Positions 8,656 through 17,046 of a stretch of 64,000 bases of DNA are shown piece after piece. This stretch comes from an uncultured Anaerolineae bacterium. Lineage in GTDB: Bacteria > Chloroflexota > Anaerolineae > Aggregatilineales > Phototrophicaceae. The notes under the pieces were generated by a model, which saw nothing but the letters and a program-made list of their open reading frames with translations, was not told where the DNA came from and made no database searches. How positions within the stretch are numbered: position 1 is the first letter of the stretch; the number at the start of each line of letters is the position of its first letter. The DNA lies in NCBI GenBank assembly GCA_934216615.1, contig CAKQCB010000009.1:1-64000 (forward strand). The letters run 5' to 3'. Position numbers and translations under genes: made by a program.

Positions 8656-9093
8656 CTAAGCAAAACCGATCCGTTGTAAAAATGCAGGCCCTAACAAACA
8701 TATCCCAACAATTACTGCGGCAACGACACCTAAAAGAACAGCCGCTGAAGCAACATCTTTACCCACCTTTGCCATAGGGTGCCATTCGGTAGTCCCTAAA
8801 TTGATGGCAGCTTCGACAGCGGCGTTTAAAAATTCCGCCATCCAAACAATCGTAATGGTGATAATCAAAAGCGAAAAGCGCACAAGGTCGATTTGTAACC
8901 ACAGCGCAAAGATCAAAACTGCGATACTCGCCACCGCTTGGATGCGCGTATTTTTTTGGCGACGAAGCATATACAACCAGCCAGAGATCGCATAACCTAA
9001 ACTCGCCCAGCGGTTTGGGCTGGTCATCAAACTGTATTCGTCAGGGTCGATGTCCATCGTTCCGGTGAGGGAACGAATCCATTTTGGTTTCAT
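8656..9093 (-). CDS. DgkA-like undecaprenol/diacylglycerol kinase
   Basis: 145 aa, close to the normal family size. The active-site motif EFLNAAVEAAINL (87-99) and KVGKDVAS (109-116) are present, with Glu87, Asn90, Glu94 and Lys112-Asp113. As in its neighbour, the usual Asp is Asn (98). Three membrane helices flank these motifs. Lipid kinases of this type recycle undecaprenol for cell-wall synthesis in Gram-positive-type envelopes. Its start codon overlaps the ybeY stop by four bases, so the two are translationally coupled. Confidence 0.82.
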   Translation of the reverse strand: MKPKWIRSLTGTMDIDPDEYSLMTSPNRWASLGYAISGWLYMLRRQKNTRIQAVASIAVLIFALWLQIDLVRFSLLIITITIVWMAEFLNAAVEAAINLGTTEWHPMAKVGKDVASAAVLLGVVAAVIVGICLLGPAFLQRIGFA

Positions 9094-9605
9094 TCGTGAG
9101 GTGCGCTTTCCAACTCAGGAACAATCGCCGTTGAAATATTGAGAGCTTGTAGAATTTCCGCCTGTGCTTCCCACATCTTCCTGCGGTTCTCTACCGTATC
9201 ATGATCATAGCCAAGTAGGTGCAAACACCCATGAATCACTAACAAGCAGAGATTTTCCAGCGGGTCATGCCCTAAACGGGTAGCTTGTGCTAAAGCGTAA
9301 GGGTAAGCGATGATGAGATCACCTAAATAATAAGGCTCATCGCTAAATTCGATGGGTAGAGGGTCAGCGGGAAACGACAAAATATCCGTCGGTGCATCCA
9401 CTTGACGAAACTCAACGTTCAACTGCTGCACCTGCTCATCAGTCGTGATCACAACCGCCAGTTCAAGATCGTCGGCAGGGATTCCAGCGCGCAAGGCATG
9501 TCCGGCGAAGCGTTCTAGCGTTATCTGAATGGCTTGCTCTAAGCGGTTGATTTCCACTGGAGCGTCTATCTCATTTTGAAAGTCAACCGTTGTATTCATA
9601 ACCAT
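9090..9605 (-). CDS. ybeY: Endoribonuclease YbeY
   Basis: 171 aa. The zinc site HGCLHLLGYDH (125-135) gives the H-x3-H-x5-H signature, and TDILSFP (73-79) is the second conserved block. YbeY is a metal-dependent RNase for 16S rRNA 3' end maturation and ribosome quality control. It follows the HD-domain gene by 25 bases; the pgpH-ybeY-dgkA order is a well-known bacterial neighbourhood, which supports all three calls. The first ATG lies close to a second in-frame ATG two codons later. Confidence 0.95.
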   Translation of the reverse strand: MVMNTTVDFQNEIDAPVEINRLEQAIQITLERFAGHALRAGIPADDLELAVVITTDEQVQQLNVEFRQVDAPTDILSFPADPLPIEFSDEPYYLGDLIIAYPYALAQATRLGHDPLENLCLLVIHGCLHLLGYDHDTVENRRKMWEAQAEILQALNISTAIVPELESAPHE

Positions 9606-9630
9606 CTCTTTGAATATCGTATGTAAATTT

Positions 9631-12018
9631 TCATTCTTCCTTAGGCGGTGTATCCTCAGGTTTTTCAGGGGTTGAGGTTGAAGTATCGTTCACCCGCTGT
9701 TGTGATTTTCGCAATCTTGGCACTTCCGGCAAAGGCGCATCATCTTCTTCAATCGCGAGGACGGGGAATTCTGCCGTCACACGTTGCGTTTCACCTGTCC
9801 CCATTTTTTCTTCCACTTTTGGCATGGATGGCGCTGTAGATGTTCTTTCATCTGTCGGCGCAGGGTTCTCCACTTTTACAGGGGGCAATTCTTCTGTACG
9901 CGGGCGTGGAACAGAAATCTTAGGATAGTTAATGCGCGGGTGAAAGACCGCCTGAAGCATCTCAATGAAGATCGTACGGACACGGTCAAGCTCTTTAAGC
10001 GTGATGTTCGATTCGTCGAGTTGGCCTTCTTGTAGGCGATTATCAAAAATCTGCGTGACAATCTCGCTAATTTCCTGTTTTGACGTGGGCTTACGCGCAC
10101 GCACGGTACTTTCACAGGTATCGGCCAACATCATGATGGCGGTTTCGCGGGTTTGCGGTTTTGGCCCCGGGTAGCGGAATTGGTTTTGATCGACGGTCTC
10201 AGGGTCATCCGCCCGTTGTAACGCCTCATTATAAAAATATAAAACCAGCGTCGTCCCGTGATGTTCACGAATAAAATCCCGTAAGCGCGCAGGCAGTCGG
10301 TTTTGACGCGCCAGCCGATCCCCACCCGTCACATGGCTGATGATGATGTCCGCACTACGGTAAGGGTCATGCAAAACATCGTGAGGGTTCACGCCGTCGG
10401 CTTGGTTTTCCACAAAAAACAGCGGGTTCAACATCTTGCCAATATCGTGATATAACGCGGCGACACGCACTAATTCCGCATTTGCGCCGATGGCGTTGGC
10501 AGCTTGTTCGCTCAAATTGGCGACTTGTAACGAGTGCTGATAGGTGCCGGGCGCTTCGCGTAAAAGGCGCTGTAATAAAGGCTGGTTCGACTGGCTCAAT
10601 TCCACCAGTTTGAGGCTGGTTGGCAGGTTGAACCCAAATGAAATGAGATACATGCCCACCAAAGCCACAATCGCGGCTAAGACCCCGTTGATCACACCAT
10701 AGAGGATCAATTCAGAAAGGCGCATCAACTCGCTGGTGCCTTCGAGGTGGAAGATCAAAATCACGGTGATGTTCGTCAAAATGACGGCGATCCCCGCCAT
10801 AAAATACGAGTTAATCCGTTCACCGCGAGGCATGGAGAGCACCCCTAAAGCACCCCCTGTGACCCCTAACACAGCCAACTCTAAAGAGCCGTTGGTGATT
10901 AACGAGACCAATAACGCTAAACTCGCCGTGACCAGAATGGCAATTTCTGTAGAGGTAAATGTGATAGCCAGAAGGCCTAACGCCGCCAATGGATAAATAT
11001 AGAACTGGTCAGGGCTGGCGGTCGCAAATAAACGTGCGCCTAATAACAAGCCGAGAAAAATCGCGGTGAGCAAACCTAAATAACTTAAGTTGTTATAAAC
11101 GGAAGGTCTTTTTTGCAGAATGTAGAATGTGATAACGATCAAAATGAGCAGGCTTGCTAAAAAGGCACGGATGACCGTTTGCCCGCGCACTTCATTGGTA
11201 GCGAGCAGGTTAAATTCTCGCAGGGCTTCATAATCGACTTCGTCAATCACCGTCCCACTGCGGATGACCACTTGCCCACGCTCAAAACTACGAATCACAT
11301 CACGGACACTCGCCGCCGCTTCTTCGCGCGCCAGTTCAGTATTCACGCTGTTCAGGCTTCGGTTTGCGCGGACAAGATCGCTCACCAGCGCCACTACCAC
11401 ATTGGCCGTATCGAGGTCAAAACGGACAGTCACTTGGCTAGGCAAGCTGTCGATGATCGTAGACAAATCACTCTGACGGATCGACTCGCGCATCACCCGT
11501 TCTAAAACGCTGGTGGTCTCAGTATCGACAGAGCGCCACAAGTCATTTTCCATCATCAAAATCGACGTGATGACCGATTCATCTAACGTCAATGCGGTAA
11601 TCTGGCTGATGTCAGAAACTTTTTGACTGGTCGTGCTGTACGGATCACGGCGTACATTGTCCACAAAGTCAAGGATTTGGCGTAACAGTTGAATCTGCTG
11701 GCGCGATACATTCGGGTCCGGCGGGTCAAAAATAGGTAATATGGACGCCGCCGCCGCTTCTTGGTCACGCGCAGTTAATATTTCACTGACATACGAATGG
11801 GAAAATGGCGCAACAATATCATTGCTGGCAATTCCCCCTTCTTGAATGGATTGAATGCCTCTTAAGTCGGGGAAAAGGCTATCTAAGGCGGTGATCGCCG
11901 TCGAAAAAACAAGGAAACAAACCGCCAAAGCGATAAACGCTAAACGACGGCGATCACTTTCATTGATCGTTTTAGGGTTAAAAATCCCTCTAAAAATTTT
12001 ACGGACGCGCTCAATCAT
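9631..12018 (-). CDS. pgpH: 7TMR-HD family c-di-AMP phosphodiesterase, PgpH-like
   Basis: 795 aa. An N-terminal helix (27-46) leads to an extracellular 7TMR-HD sensor region (about 50-280). A block of about seven helices (282-462) follows, then a cytoplasmic HD domain (about 480-690). HD residues are visible: His495 in YQHSLQVA, YHDIGK (523-528) and EHHGTT (585-590). The C-terminal 95 residues are acidic, proline-rich and disordered. PgpH-type proteins hydrolyse cyclic di-AMP to pApA and so tune osmotic and wall homeostasis. It sits 26 bases downstream of yqeY and 25 upstream of ybeY. Confidence 0.92.
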   Translation of the reverse strand: MIERVRKIFRGIFNPKTINESDRRRLAFIALAVCFLVFSTAITALDSLFPDLRGIQSIQEGGIASNDIVAPFSHSYVSEILTARDQEAAAASILPIFDPPDPNVSRQQIQLLRQILDFVDNVRRDPYSTTSQKVSDISQITALTLDESVITSILMMENDLWRSVDTETTSVLERVMRESIRQSDLSTIIDSLPSQVTVRFDLDTANVVVALVSDLVRANRSLNSVNTELAREEAAASVRDVIRSFERGQVVIRSGTVIDEVDYEALREFNLLATNEVRGQTVIRAFLASLLILIVITFYILQKRPSVYNNLSYLGLLTAIFLGLLLGARLFATASPDQFYIYPLAALGLLAITFTSTEIAILVTASLALLVSLITNGSLELAVLGVTGGALGVLSMPRGERINSYFMAGIAVILTNITVILIFHLEGTSELMRLSELILYGVINGVLAAIVALVGMYLISFGFNLPTSLKLVELSQSNQPLLQRLLREAPGTYQHSLQVANLSEQAANAIGANAELVRVAALYHDIGKMLNPLFFVENQADGVNPHDVLHDPYRSADIIISHVTGGDRLARQNRLPARLRDFIREHHGTTLVLYFYNEALQRADDPETVDQNQFRYPGPKPQTRETAIMMLADTCESTVRARKPTSKQEISEIVTQIFDNRLQEGQLDESNITLKELDRVRTIFIEMLQAVFHPRINYPKISVPRPRTEELPPVKVENPAPTDERTSTAPSMPKVEEKMGTGETQRVTAEFPVLAIEEDDAPLPEVPRLRKSQQRVNDTSTSTPEKPEDTPPKEE

Positions 12019-12044
12019 CCGTGCAAAGCCTCACGATATTGAAT

Positions 12045-12503
12045 TTACCCACCAAGTTCGCTCAATTGCTCACGAACAACATCGTTCACGAGTTTACCAT
12101 CTGCCAAACCACGAACTTTTGGCATCAATGCCCCCATGACTTTACCCATCTCTTTGGCAGATGTCACGCCCGTCTCACGAATTACTTCTTGAACAATCGC
12201 CGTGATCTCTTCGCGAGACATCTGTTTTGGCAGGAACATTTCGAACACTTCAAGCTGGCCTTGTTCTTCGTCAGCAATATCATCACGTCCTGCTTTACGG
12301 GCTTCGTCCACCGTTTCACGGCGCTTTTTCAGTTCTTTTTGCAAGATCGTCAATACTTCTTCTGGGGTGAGCGTCTTACGCTCATCAATTTCTACCTGTT
12401 TCAGCGCGTTCAAAGCCATGCGTAATACATCACGGCGTAAGTTATCTTTATTGACCATCGCTTGTTTCAACGCATCTTGCATTTGAGTACGAATGTCACT
12501 CAT
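12045..12503 (-). CDS. yqeY: GatB/YqeY domain protein
   Basis: 152 aa, full length for the family. The helical N-terminal half (ALKQAMVNKD, EVLTILQKELKKRRE) is followed by the YqeY domain with MFLPKQMS and GKVMGALMPKVRGLADGKLV. The C-terminal domain resembles the tail of GatB, which contacts tRNA; the role of the free protein is not settled. First gene of the pgpH-ybeY operon, 26 bases before pgpH. A 36-base gap separates it from the preceding LamG-like gene, so it may share that transcript. Confidence 0.93.
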   Translation of the reverse strand: MSDIRTQMQDALKQAMVNKDNLRRDVLRMALNALKQVEIDERKTLTPEEVLTILQKELKKRRETVDEARKAGRDDIADEEQGQLEVFEMFLPKQMSREEITAIVQEVIRETGVTSAKEMGKVMGALMPKVRGLADGKLVNDVVREQLSELGG

Positions 12504-12539
12504 TGAATTTCTTCCTTCGTCTTTGTCTCAGACTAAAAC

Positions 12540-13298
12540 TTATTCCGTTGGCCCGCGCACAATCATATTGTCAAAAGTGACTTCAACCCCAGACCCACCA
12601 CTCGCCGTCGCCAGCGCAATCATGCCAATTTGACCCTGTGTGAGTGACGCATCTTCGTATGACTCCAGCATCTGCCCTTGGATGCAAGCGCCTAACGCAT
12701 ACGTGCTTGCCCCGCTTGGATCATTCGGGATACACAGCGAGACTTGCTCACCGTTGATGAAAAACCGATACCGATTATTCGAAAAGATGACGCGCAACTG
12801 GTTTTCAGCATCAAGGCCTTGCTGAATCGCCTCAGAAGGCACCCAATTACTCACAATCGTTTGCTGTCCGTTCAGCGCGCGGTTGACCTGATAATAGCCA
12901 TCACTGCTGATTAAAAAGGTGTAATAGCTGTCATCTTCAGGCGTGGCATTATCTTTGTTTTGCAAGTGGAAGATGATGCCGAAGCCGTTATCAATCGGCC
13001 CATCGACCGCCCGCGCAGTCACGGTGAGATCAAAATTGGCATAGTAGGCTTGGGTGGCCGAAAATGCCGCTGAATTCGCATCATCTACGCGGATGTGTAG
13101 GCTTCCATCATGAATTTCAGCGGAAAGTCGCCCGTCATATAAACGCCACTCATCTGTAAATTGCTCAAAGTCTGCCGCGTATAGGACTTCCCCCGCTGGC
13201 GATGGCACCACAAAATGGGTGACTGCCACCCCGCGCGAAAACCAGAATAATCCAAAGACAATCACCGCAATGAGCAAAACGAGAAGTCGTTTTTTCAA
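12540..13298 (-). CDS. Membrane-anchored beta-sandwich (LamG/DUF1080-like) protein
   Basis: 252 aa. One N-terminal helix (about 4-22) with a basic start acts as an anchor or uncleaved signal. The rest is a jelly-roll domain of the concanavalin/LamG type: FEQFTDEWRLYDG, GFGIIFHLQNKDN, YYTFLISSDGYY, LRVIFSNNRYRFFINGEQV, and a final strand VTFDNMIVRG. This arrangement is common in extracellular carbohydrate-binding or 3-keto-disaccharide-hydrolase-like domains. No catalytic residues can be named. A candidate promoter lies 45-75 bases upstream. Confidence 0.65.
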   Translation of the reverse strand: MKKRLLVLLIAVIVFGLFWFSRGVAVTHFVVPSPAGEVLYAADFEQFTDEWRLYDGRLSAEIHDGSLHIRVDDANSAAFSATQAYYANFDLTVTARAVDGPIDNGFGIIFHLQNKDNATPEDDSYYTFLISSDGYYQVNRALNGQQTIVSNWVPSEAIQQGLDAENQLRVIFSNNRYRFFINGEQVSLCIPNDPSGASTYALGACIQGQMLESYEDASLTQGQIGMIALATASGGSGVEVTFDNMIVRGPTE

Positions 13299-13343
13299 CA
13301 GGTTACCCTCAACTGCTTGTTCTAAGGTTGAAACTTCATAGGC

Positions 13344-13373
13344 ATTTTAGCATGGCGCAGTTGTATGCGTAAA
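13344..13373 (-). promoter_or_regulatory. Candidate promoter for the LamG-like gene and perhaps yqeY
   Basis: Minus strand TTTACG, an 18-base spacer, then TAAAAT, 46 bases upstream of the LamG-like start. It is the largest gap in this run of minus-strand genes, so a promoter is expected here. Confidence 0.35.
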
Positions 13374-13409
13374 CTCTTACTCAGTGAGATGGTGCTCGTT
13401 CACTCATGT

Positions 13410-14366
13410 CTAGCTCAGAAAATCGATCATCACAAGGCGACGTTTAGCGCGTGTCATCCCAAAGGAATAGACCAGATAATGTATAAAACACATCAACCCG
13501 ATGATGAGCAAGAGCATGGTGAAGCCTTGCAGAATAATCTCGAAATAATAAGGTGCCCTGCCCGCTAAAGCTGAGTAAATGATGCTGGGCAGAATGCTGA
13601 TTCCCATACAAGCGCCGATGACCAAGACCGCCCCTTGAGCAAAATAGGTTGAAATTAATTTCATCTGGTCAACCACATAGTTGCCTACGTCCGTCTTTGG
13701 CCGAACCGATTGACCTAACCCCAGAGCTGATGCCGAGGCCAGCCGTACATAGGCTTCTAGCATGACGCCGAATGCAGTCAGCACGATCAGGCTCATCCCG
13801 ATGAGGGCATAAATCACCATGCCCACATGCGACGGTTGATTCAGTGGCAAACGGTCGGCGCCGAACCACTCAAAAAACAACATGCCACCAATAAAAGCGA
13901 TCATCACCACACGGCATTGAGCGATGCGGGTGGTCAACTGCCAATGACGAATCATCACCCCGACATGTTTGGCATGAATATATTGAATGTAGGAAATAGA
14001 CGACATCCGCACGAGGTCCATGCGTGAGGCTGTAATTTCAGATTGAATTGCCCCTAACGCCGTATCATACGCACGCGAAGAGATCACCAGCCCCAGAAAG
14101 AGACTTGCCAGCAACAGCATCATCGCAATCGACCCGATCCCCGCCACCGCGTCTTCCACCTGTTGGCTGAGCAAAGTGACGACCAACCCAAGGATAAAAG
14201 CCACTCCCATCAGTTTGAGATAGCCCAGAAGAAACGCACGACGGGTTTTCGGTTTCCACTCCACGCGGTAACGGCGTAACGTATCCCGTAAAATCGGATG
14301 ATCGAGCTGGATAGTATCATCAAGGTTAAAAATGGGAAGAACTTGTAGAGGGACAATCTGCGTCAT
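13410..14366 (-). CDS. Polytopic membrane protein, unknown function
   Basis: 318 aa. Six hydrophobic segments are seen: two near residues 45-100, one near 150-168, one near 182-205, one near 240-270 and one near 275-300. The N-terminus (about 40 residues) is cytoplasmic. No motif is recognised. It follows a TPR protein by 19 bases and belongs to the same transcript as the response regulator upstream. It could be a transport or assembly partner of the TPR protein, but that is only from position. Confidence 0.6.
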   Translation of the reverse strand: MTQIVPLQVLPIFNLDDTIQLDHPILRDTLRRYRVEWKPKTRRAFLLGYLKLMGVAFILGLVVTLLSQQVEDAVAGIGSIAMMLLLASLFLGLVISSRAYDTALGAIQSEITASRMDLVRMSSISYIQYIHAKHVGVMIRHWQLTTRIAQCRVVMIAFIGGMLFFEWFGADRLPLNQPSHVGMVIYALIGMSLIVLTAFGVMLEAYVRLASASALGLGQSVRPKTDVGNYVVDQMKLISTYFAQGAVLVIGACMGISILPSIIYSALAGRAPYYFEIILQGFTMLLLIIGLMCFIHYLVYSFGMTRAKRRLVMIDFLS

Positions 14367-14385
14367 AAAGTGATCCTAAACAAAG

Positions 14386-15480
14386 CTAACCCAGTTCAGG
14401 CGTAGAGGTGACTTCTGGGGTCGCTTCCGCTGTCATTTCGTCGGCACTAAAAAACTCGTCAAACGACTCGATGAGTTGCATTTCCGAAGCTTCAAAATCT
14501 TCCAGTAAGGCAGTATATGGCTCAGCATGATTCGACAGCTCAACGGCTTGTTCTAACCACTGACGTGCTAAACGCAAGTCACCAATCCGTTGATAGGCAA
14601 TCGCATATTCAGCATATAAAGTCGGGTTAGCGGGGTCAAGGGCAATCGCCCGTTGGAAGTAGGACAAACTCGCTTGGTCTTCACCTAAAGAACGCAGATA
14701 TAAGCCGTAAATCAATTGAATACGGGCATTGTCAGGTTCGACGGTGAGCGCATATTCTACGGATACCTGTCCATCTTTCCCTTGACGCTGGCGTATCAAC
14801 CCGTGATAGGCGTAGGCTTCAGGAATCGCATAGATGTTAGCCACTTGTTGATAGACTTGCTCGGCAATTGCCCATTGTTCTTGTTGAGCCAGTTCTGCCC
14901 CCAAGCGTAACCAGCGTTCAGCAGGTTCATCGACTTGTTCAAGGATTGAGATCAACCCCGTGACGCTTGTTTGATACACACTATCCTGCATCACGGTTTG
15001 GAATAAAGGCAGTGCACGTTGCGGACTGCCGATTAAGTAAACCAACCCCAATTGATACTGCGCCCATGTCGCCTGTGGATCATGCTGAATCACCACCTCT
15101 AAGCTGTGTTGTGCCTGCGCCCAAAATTCAAGCTCTAATAAGGTTCGCGCTAATGTGATTTGAACGTCCGCTTGGTCTGGGTTGGCTTGTAATGAAAGCT
15201 GCCAATACTGGGTAGCACGCACAAGATCACCCGCTTCGCGGTATAAATCCCCCGCCAATAAAAAGCGATTCGCATCCCAGCCATCGGCAAGGGTGATATG
15301 CTGTAAGTCAGCGAGTTGATGAAAAGGGCGTCCGCTCAACCGTTGGGGGTAAACGAAAACGCCATCTGGAGTAGACGGCGTAAGAAAAGCAATCAAAAAC
15401 GTGAAGAAAAGGACAACCCCAACCCCTGTCACCAAGCTGATGAAATACAGGCTGTTATTTTGGAGTTGCTTTCGACTCAT
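14386..15480 (-). CDS. Membrane-anchored TPR protein
   Basis: 364 aa. One N-terminal helix (about 12-32) precedes at least six tetratricopeptide repeats across residues 55-330, for example FLLAGDLYREAGDLVRATQYW, DVQITLARTLLELEFWAQAQ and LYAEYAIAYQRIGDLRLARQW. TPR arrays scaffold protein-protein contacts. The tail (about 335-364) is acidic and Thr-rich. Its start overlaps the response-regulator stop by four bases (ATGA), which indicates translational coupling. Confidence 0.8.
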   Translation of the reverse strand: MSRKQLQNNSLYFISLVTGVGVVLFFTFLIAFLTPSTPDGVFVYPQRLSGRPFHQLADLQHITLADGWDANRFLLAGDLYREAGDLVRATQYWQLSLQANPDQADVQITLARTLLELEFWAQAQHSLEVVIQHDPQATWAQYQLGLVYLIGSPQRALPLFQTVMQDSVYQTSVTGLISILEQVDEPAERWLRLGAELAQQEQWAIAEQVYQQVANIYAIPEAYAYHGLIRQRQGKDGQVSVEYALTVEPDNARIQLIYGLYLRSLGEDQASLSYFQRAIALDPANPTLYAEYAIAYQRIGDLRLARQWLEQAVELSNHAEPYTALLEDFEASEMQLIESFDEFFSADEMTAEATPEVTSTPELG

Positions 15481-16139
15481 GAAGGGGTTTGTTGTAAAGC
15501 CTTGCTCACTTCCCGCTGAACGTCCGCTTGTGTCATGGGCTTCACAAGGTAAGCATTCACCTCATGCAACTTGCCGATCACGCGGTTTGCGGGGTCTCCA
15601 TGCCCTGTGATCACAATCACAGCGGGCATTTTATTTCCCGTTTTGCGAGCAAGTTCTTTCACTTGGTCTAGTAAGCGCCAACCGGTCATATCTGGCAACT
15701 GAATATCTAACAAGATCAAGTCAGGCCAAGACTCGTTGAACCGTTCAAGCGCAATACTCGCTTTCATATCATGGATTGCGTGGATATTCATGCGAGATAA
15801 ACTCAACATCAAAATTTGAGCGATATCTTGCATATCTTCAACAATATGAACTACTAACGAATCGACATTTTTAATATTCGCTAAATCACCATCTTTTTCG
15901 GTCATTTGGGGTTGCGTCTCATGCATGGTAAGCGAAGCGTCTTGAAAATCGGCAACTTCACGTCTTTCAAGTTTCATTAAGGGTTTCTTGATAACGCCTG
16001 TTTCATACATTGCAGCCCGTTCATCTTCCGATGTCAAAGGGGCAAAGGCCTGCTCACGAATATCTTCATTTTCATATTCGTCAGGGCGTGTTCCTTCAGC
16101 GCGTTCGTCATAAATTGTTGTAGGTATGCGCGTCAACAT
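15477..16139 (-). CDS. Response regulator with N-terminal extension, receiver domain only
   Basis: 220 aa. Residues 1-93 are a charged, probably disordered extension. Residues 94-216 form a CheY-like receiver: acidic pocket near Glu101-Asp102, phosphoacceptor Asp145 in LLDIQLPD, Thr178 in VITGHG, and Lys200 in YLVKPM. No output domain follows, so signalling must go through a partner, perhaps the TPR or membrane protein encoded next. No histidine kinase gene is adjacent. Divergent from the gene starting at 16278. Confidence 0.85.
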   Translation of the reverse strand: MLTRIPTTIYDERAEGTRPDEYENEDIREQAFAPLTSEDERAAMYETGVIKKPLMKLERREVADFQDASLTMHETQPQMTEKDGDLANIKNVDSLVVHIVEDMQDIAQILMLSLSRMNIHAIHDMKASIALERFNESWPDLILLDIQLPDMTGWRLLDQVKELARKTGNKMPAVIVITGHGDPANRVIGKLHEVNAYLVKPMTQADVQREVSKALQQTPS

Positions 16140-16228
16140 GAATTTTCTTAACTCACGCTATCAATTGGGCAGGGAGTATAACATGAATCCACAGAACAAA
16201 CACATTCATCAAAATATCTTTATTTAAG

Positions 16229-16260
16229 GTAAGATCTTTTCACAAATTGTAAGATCATTT
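16229..16260. promoter_or_regulatory. Two direct repeats with 20-bp period, operator-like
   Basis: GTAAGATC occurs at 16229-16236 and again at 16249-16256, each followed by a near-identical TTTT/ATTT. The 20-bp period puts both on the same face of the helix. They lie between the divergent starts of the response regulator and the gene at 16278. A dimeric activator or repressor site is a reasonable reading; the protein is unknown. Confidence 0.4.
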
Positions 16261-16277
16261 CCCTCAATAAAACATTA

Positions 16278-17036
16278 ATGTTCATGGGCTTAAAACTTTT
16301 CATGAATACGATCACAACTTTACGCCATCAAGCATCCTATACCTTACCGCATGGAAACGATGTGTACTTTCTGGGAACACAACACGCTGCCCCTTATGGT
16401 GTGCTCGTTTATGCCGAAGAAATCACCCCGCATGATGAGCCTATTCAGCATGTTTTGACGCTTCAAGGTGAACCTATTGCAACCCATCACCCCATAGACG
16501 ATCCGCCAAACGTTTCGGTTCCATCTTCTCACGCAATAGCAGCAGATTGGGTGCAGAATCTCAACTTCTTAGGCGTTCGGCATCGGGGATTGATGGCGGA
16601 AGACCGTATTCGGGATATGGTGCTCCCGCTCAGCATCGCTGAAAAAATCCAGTTTGCGGAAAAGCATCTTCCCAAAGGGGTACTCCCCCCGCATATTCTT
16701 GGGATTGCCGAACGTTATGTCTTAGCTGTGTGTAAAGTAGGGATGCAGTACATGATCTGTCAACGCCTACGGGTTGCTTATGCCCTCCCTACGATACAGC
16801 AGGATGCGGATCACCTACCCTATGACTATGATACAATCGCGCTATACGGCGTTATACTCGTCACCGACGAAAATGACATTTTGAATCATTTAACGTTTAT
16901 CTCACACCTTGATGGGATTCCGTTACACCAACCCACAGACTGTCTTTGCGTAAACGATGTGTTACTGATTGCAGATCGTGGGGATGCAGCGCGCCCATCC
17001 CAAATCCATCTATGGAACTTCTCCACCTCAACATAG
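16278..17036 (+). CDS. Hypothetical cytoplasmic protein
   Basis: 252 aa. No signal peptide, membrane helix or known motif is visible. It contains beta-rich stretches (YGVLVYAEEI, TIALYGVILVTDEND) and two long helices in the middle. The start could be the first ATG (16278) or the internal ATG at 16302; neither has a strong ribosome site. It is followed 10 bases later by a WD40-like secreted protein on the same strand, so the pair is probably co-transcribed. Function unknown. Confidence 0.6.
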   Translation: MFMGLKLFMNTITTLRHQASYTLPHGNDVYFLGTQHAAPYGVLVYAEEITPHDEPIQHVLTLQGEPIATHHPIDDPPNVSVPSSHAIAADWVQNLNFLGVRHRGLMAEDRIRDMVLPLSIAEKIQFAEKHLPKGVLPPHILGIAERYVLAVCKVGMQYMICQRLRVAYALPTIQQDADHLPYDYDTIALYGVILVTDENDILNHLTFISHLDGIPLHQPTDCLCVNDVLLIADRGDAARPSQIHLWNFSTST

Positions 17037-17046
17037 GTAAAAATCA

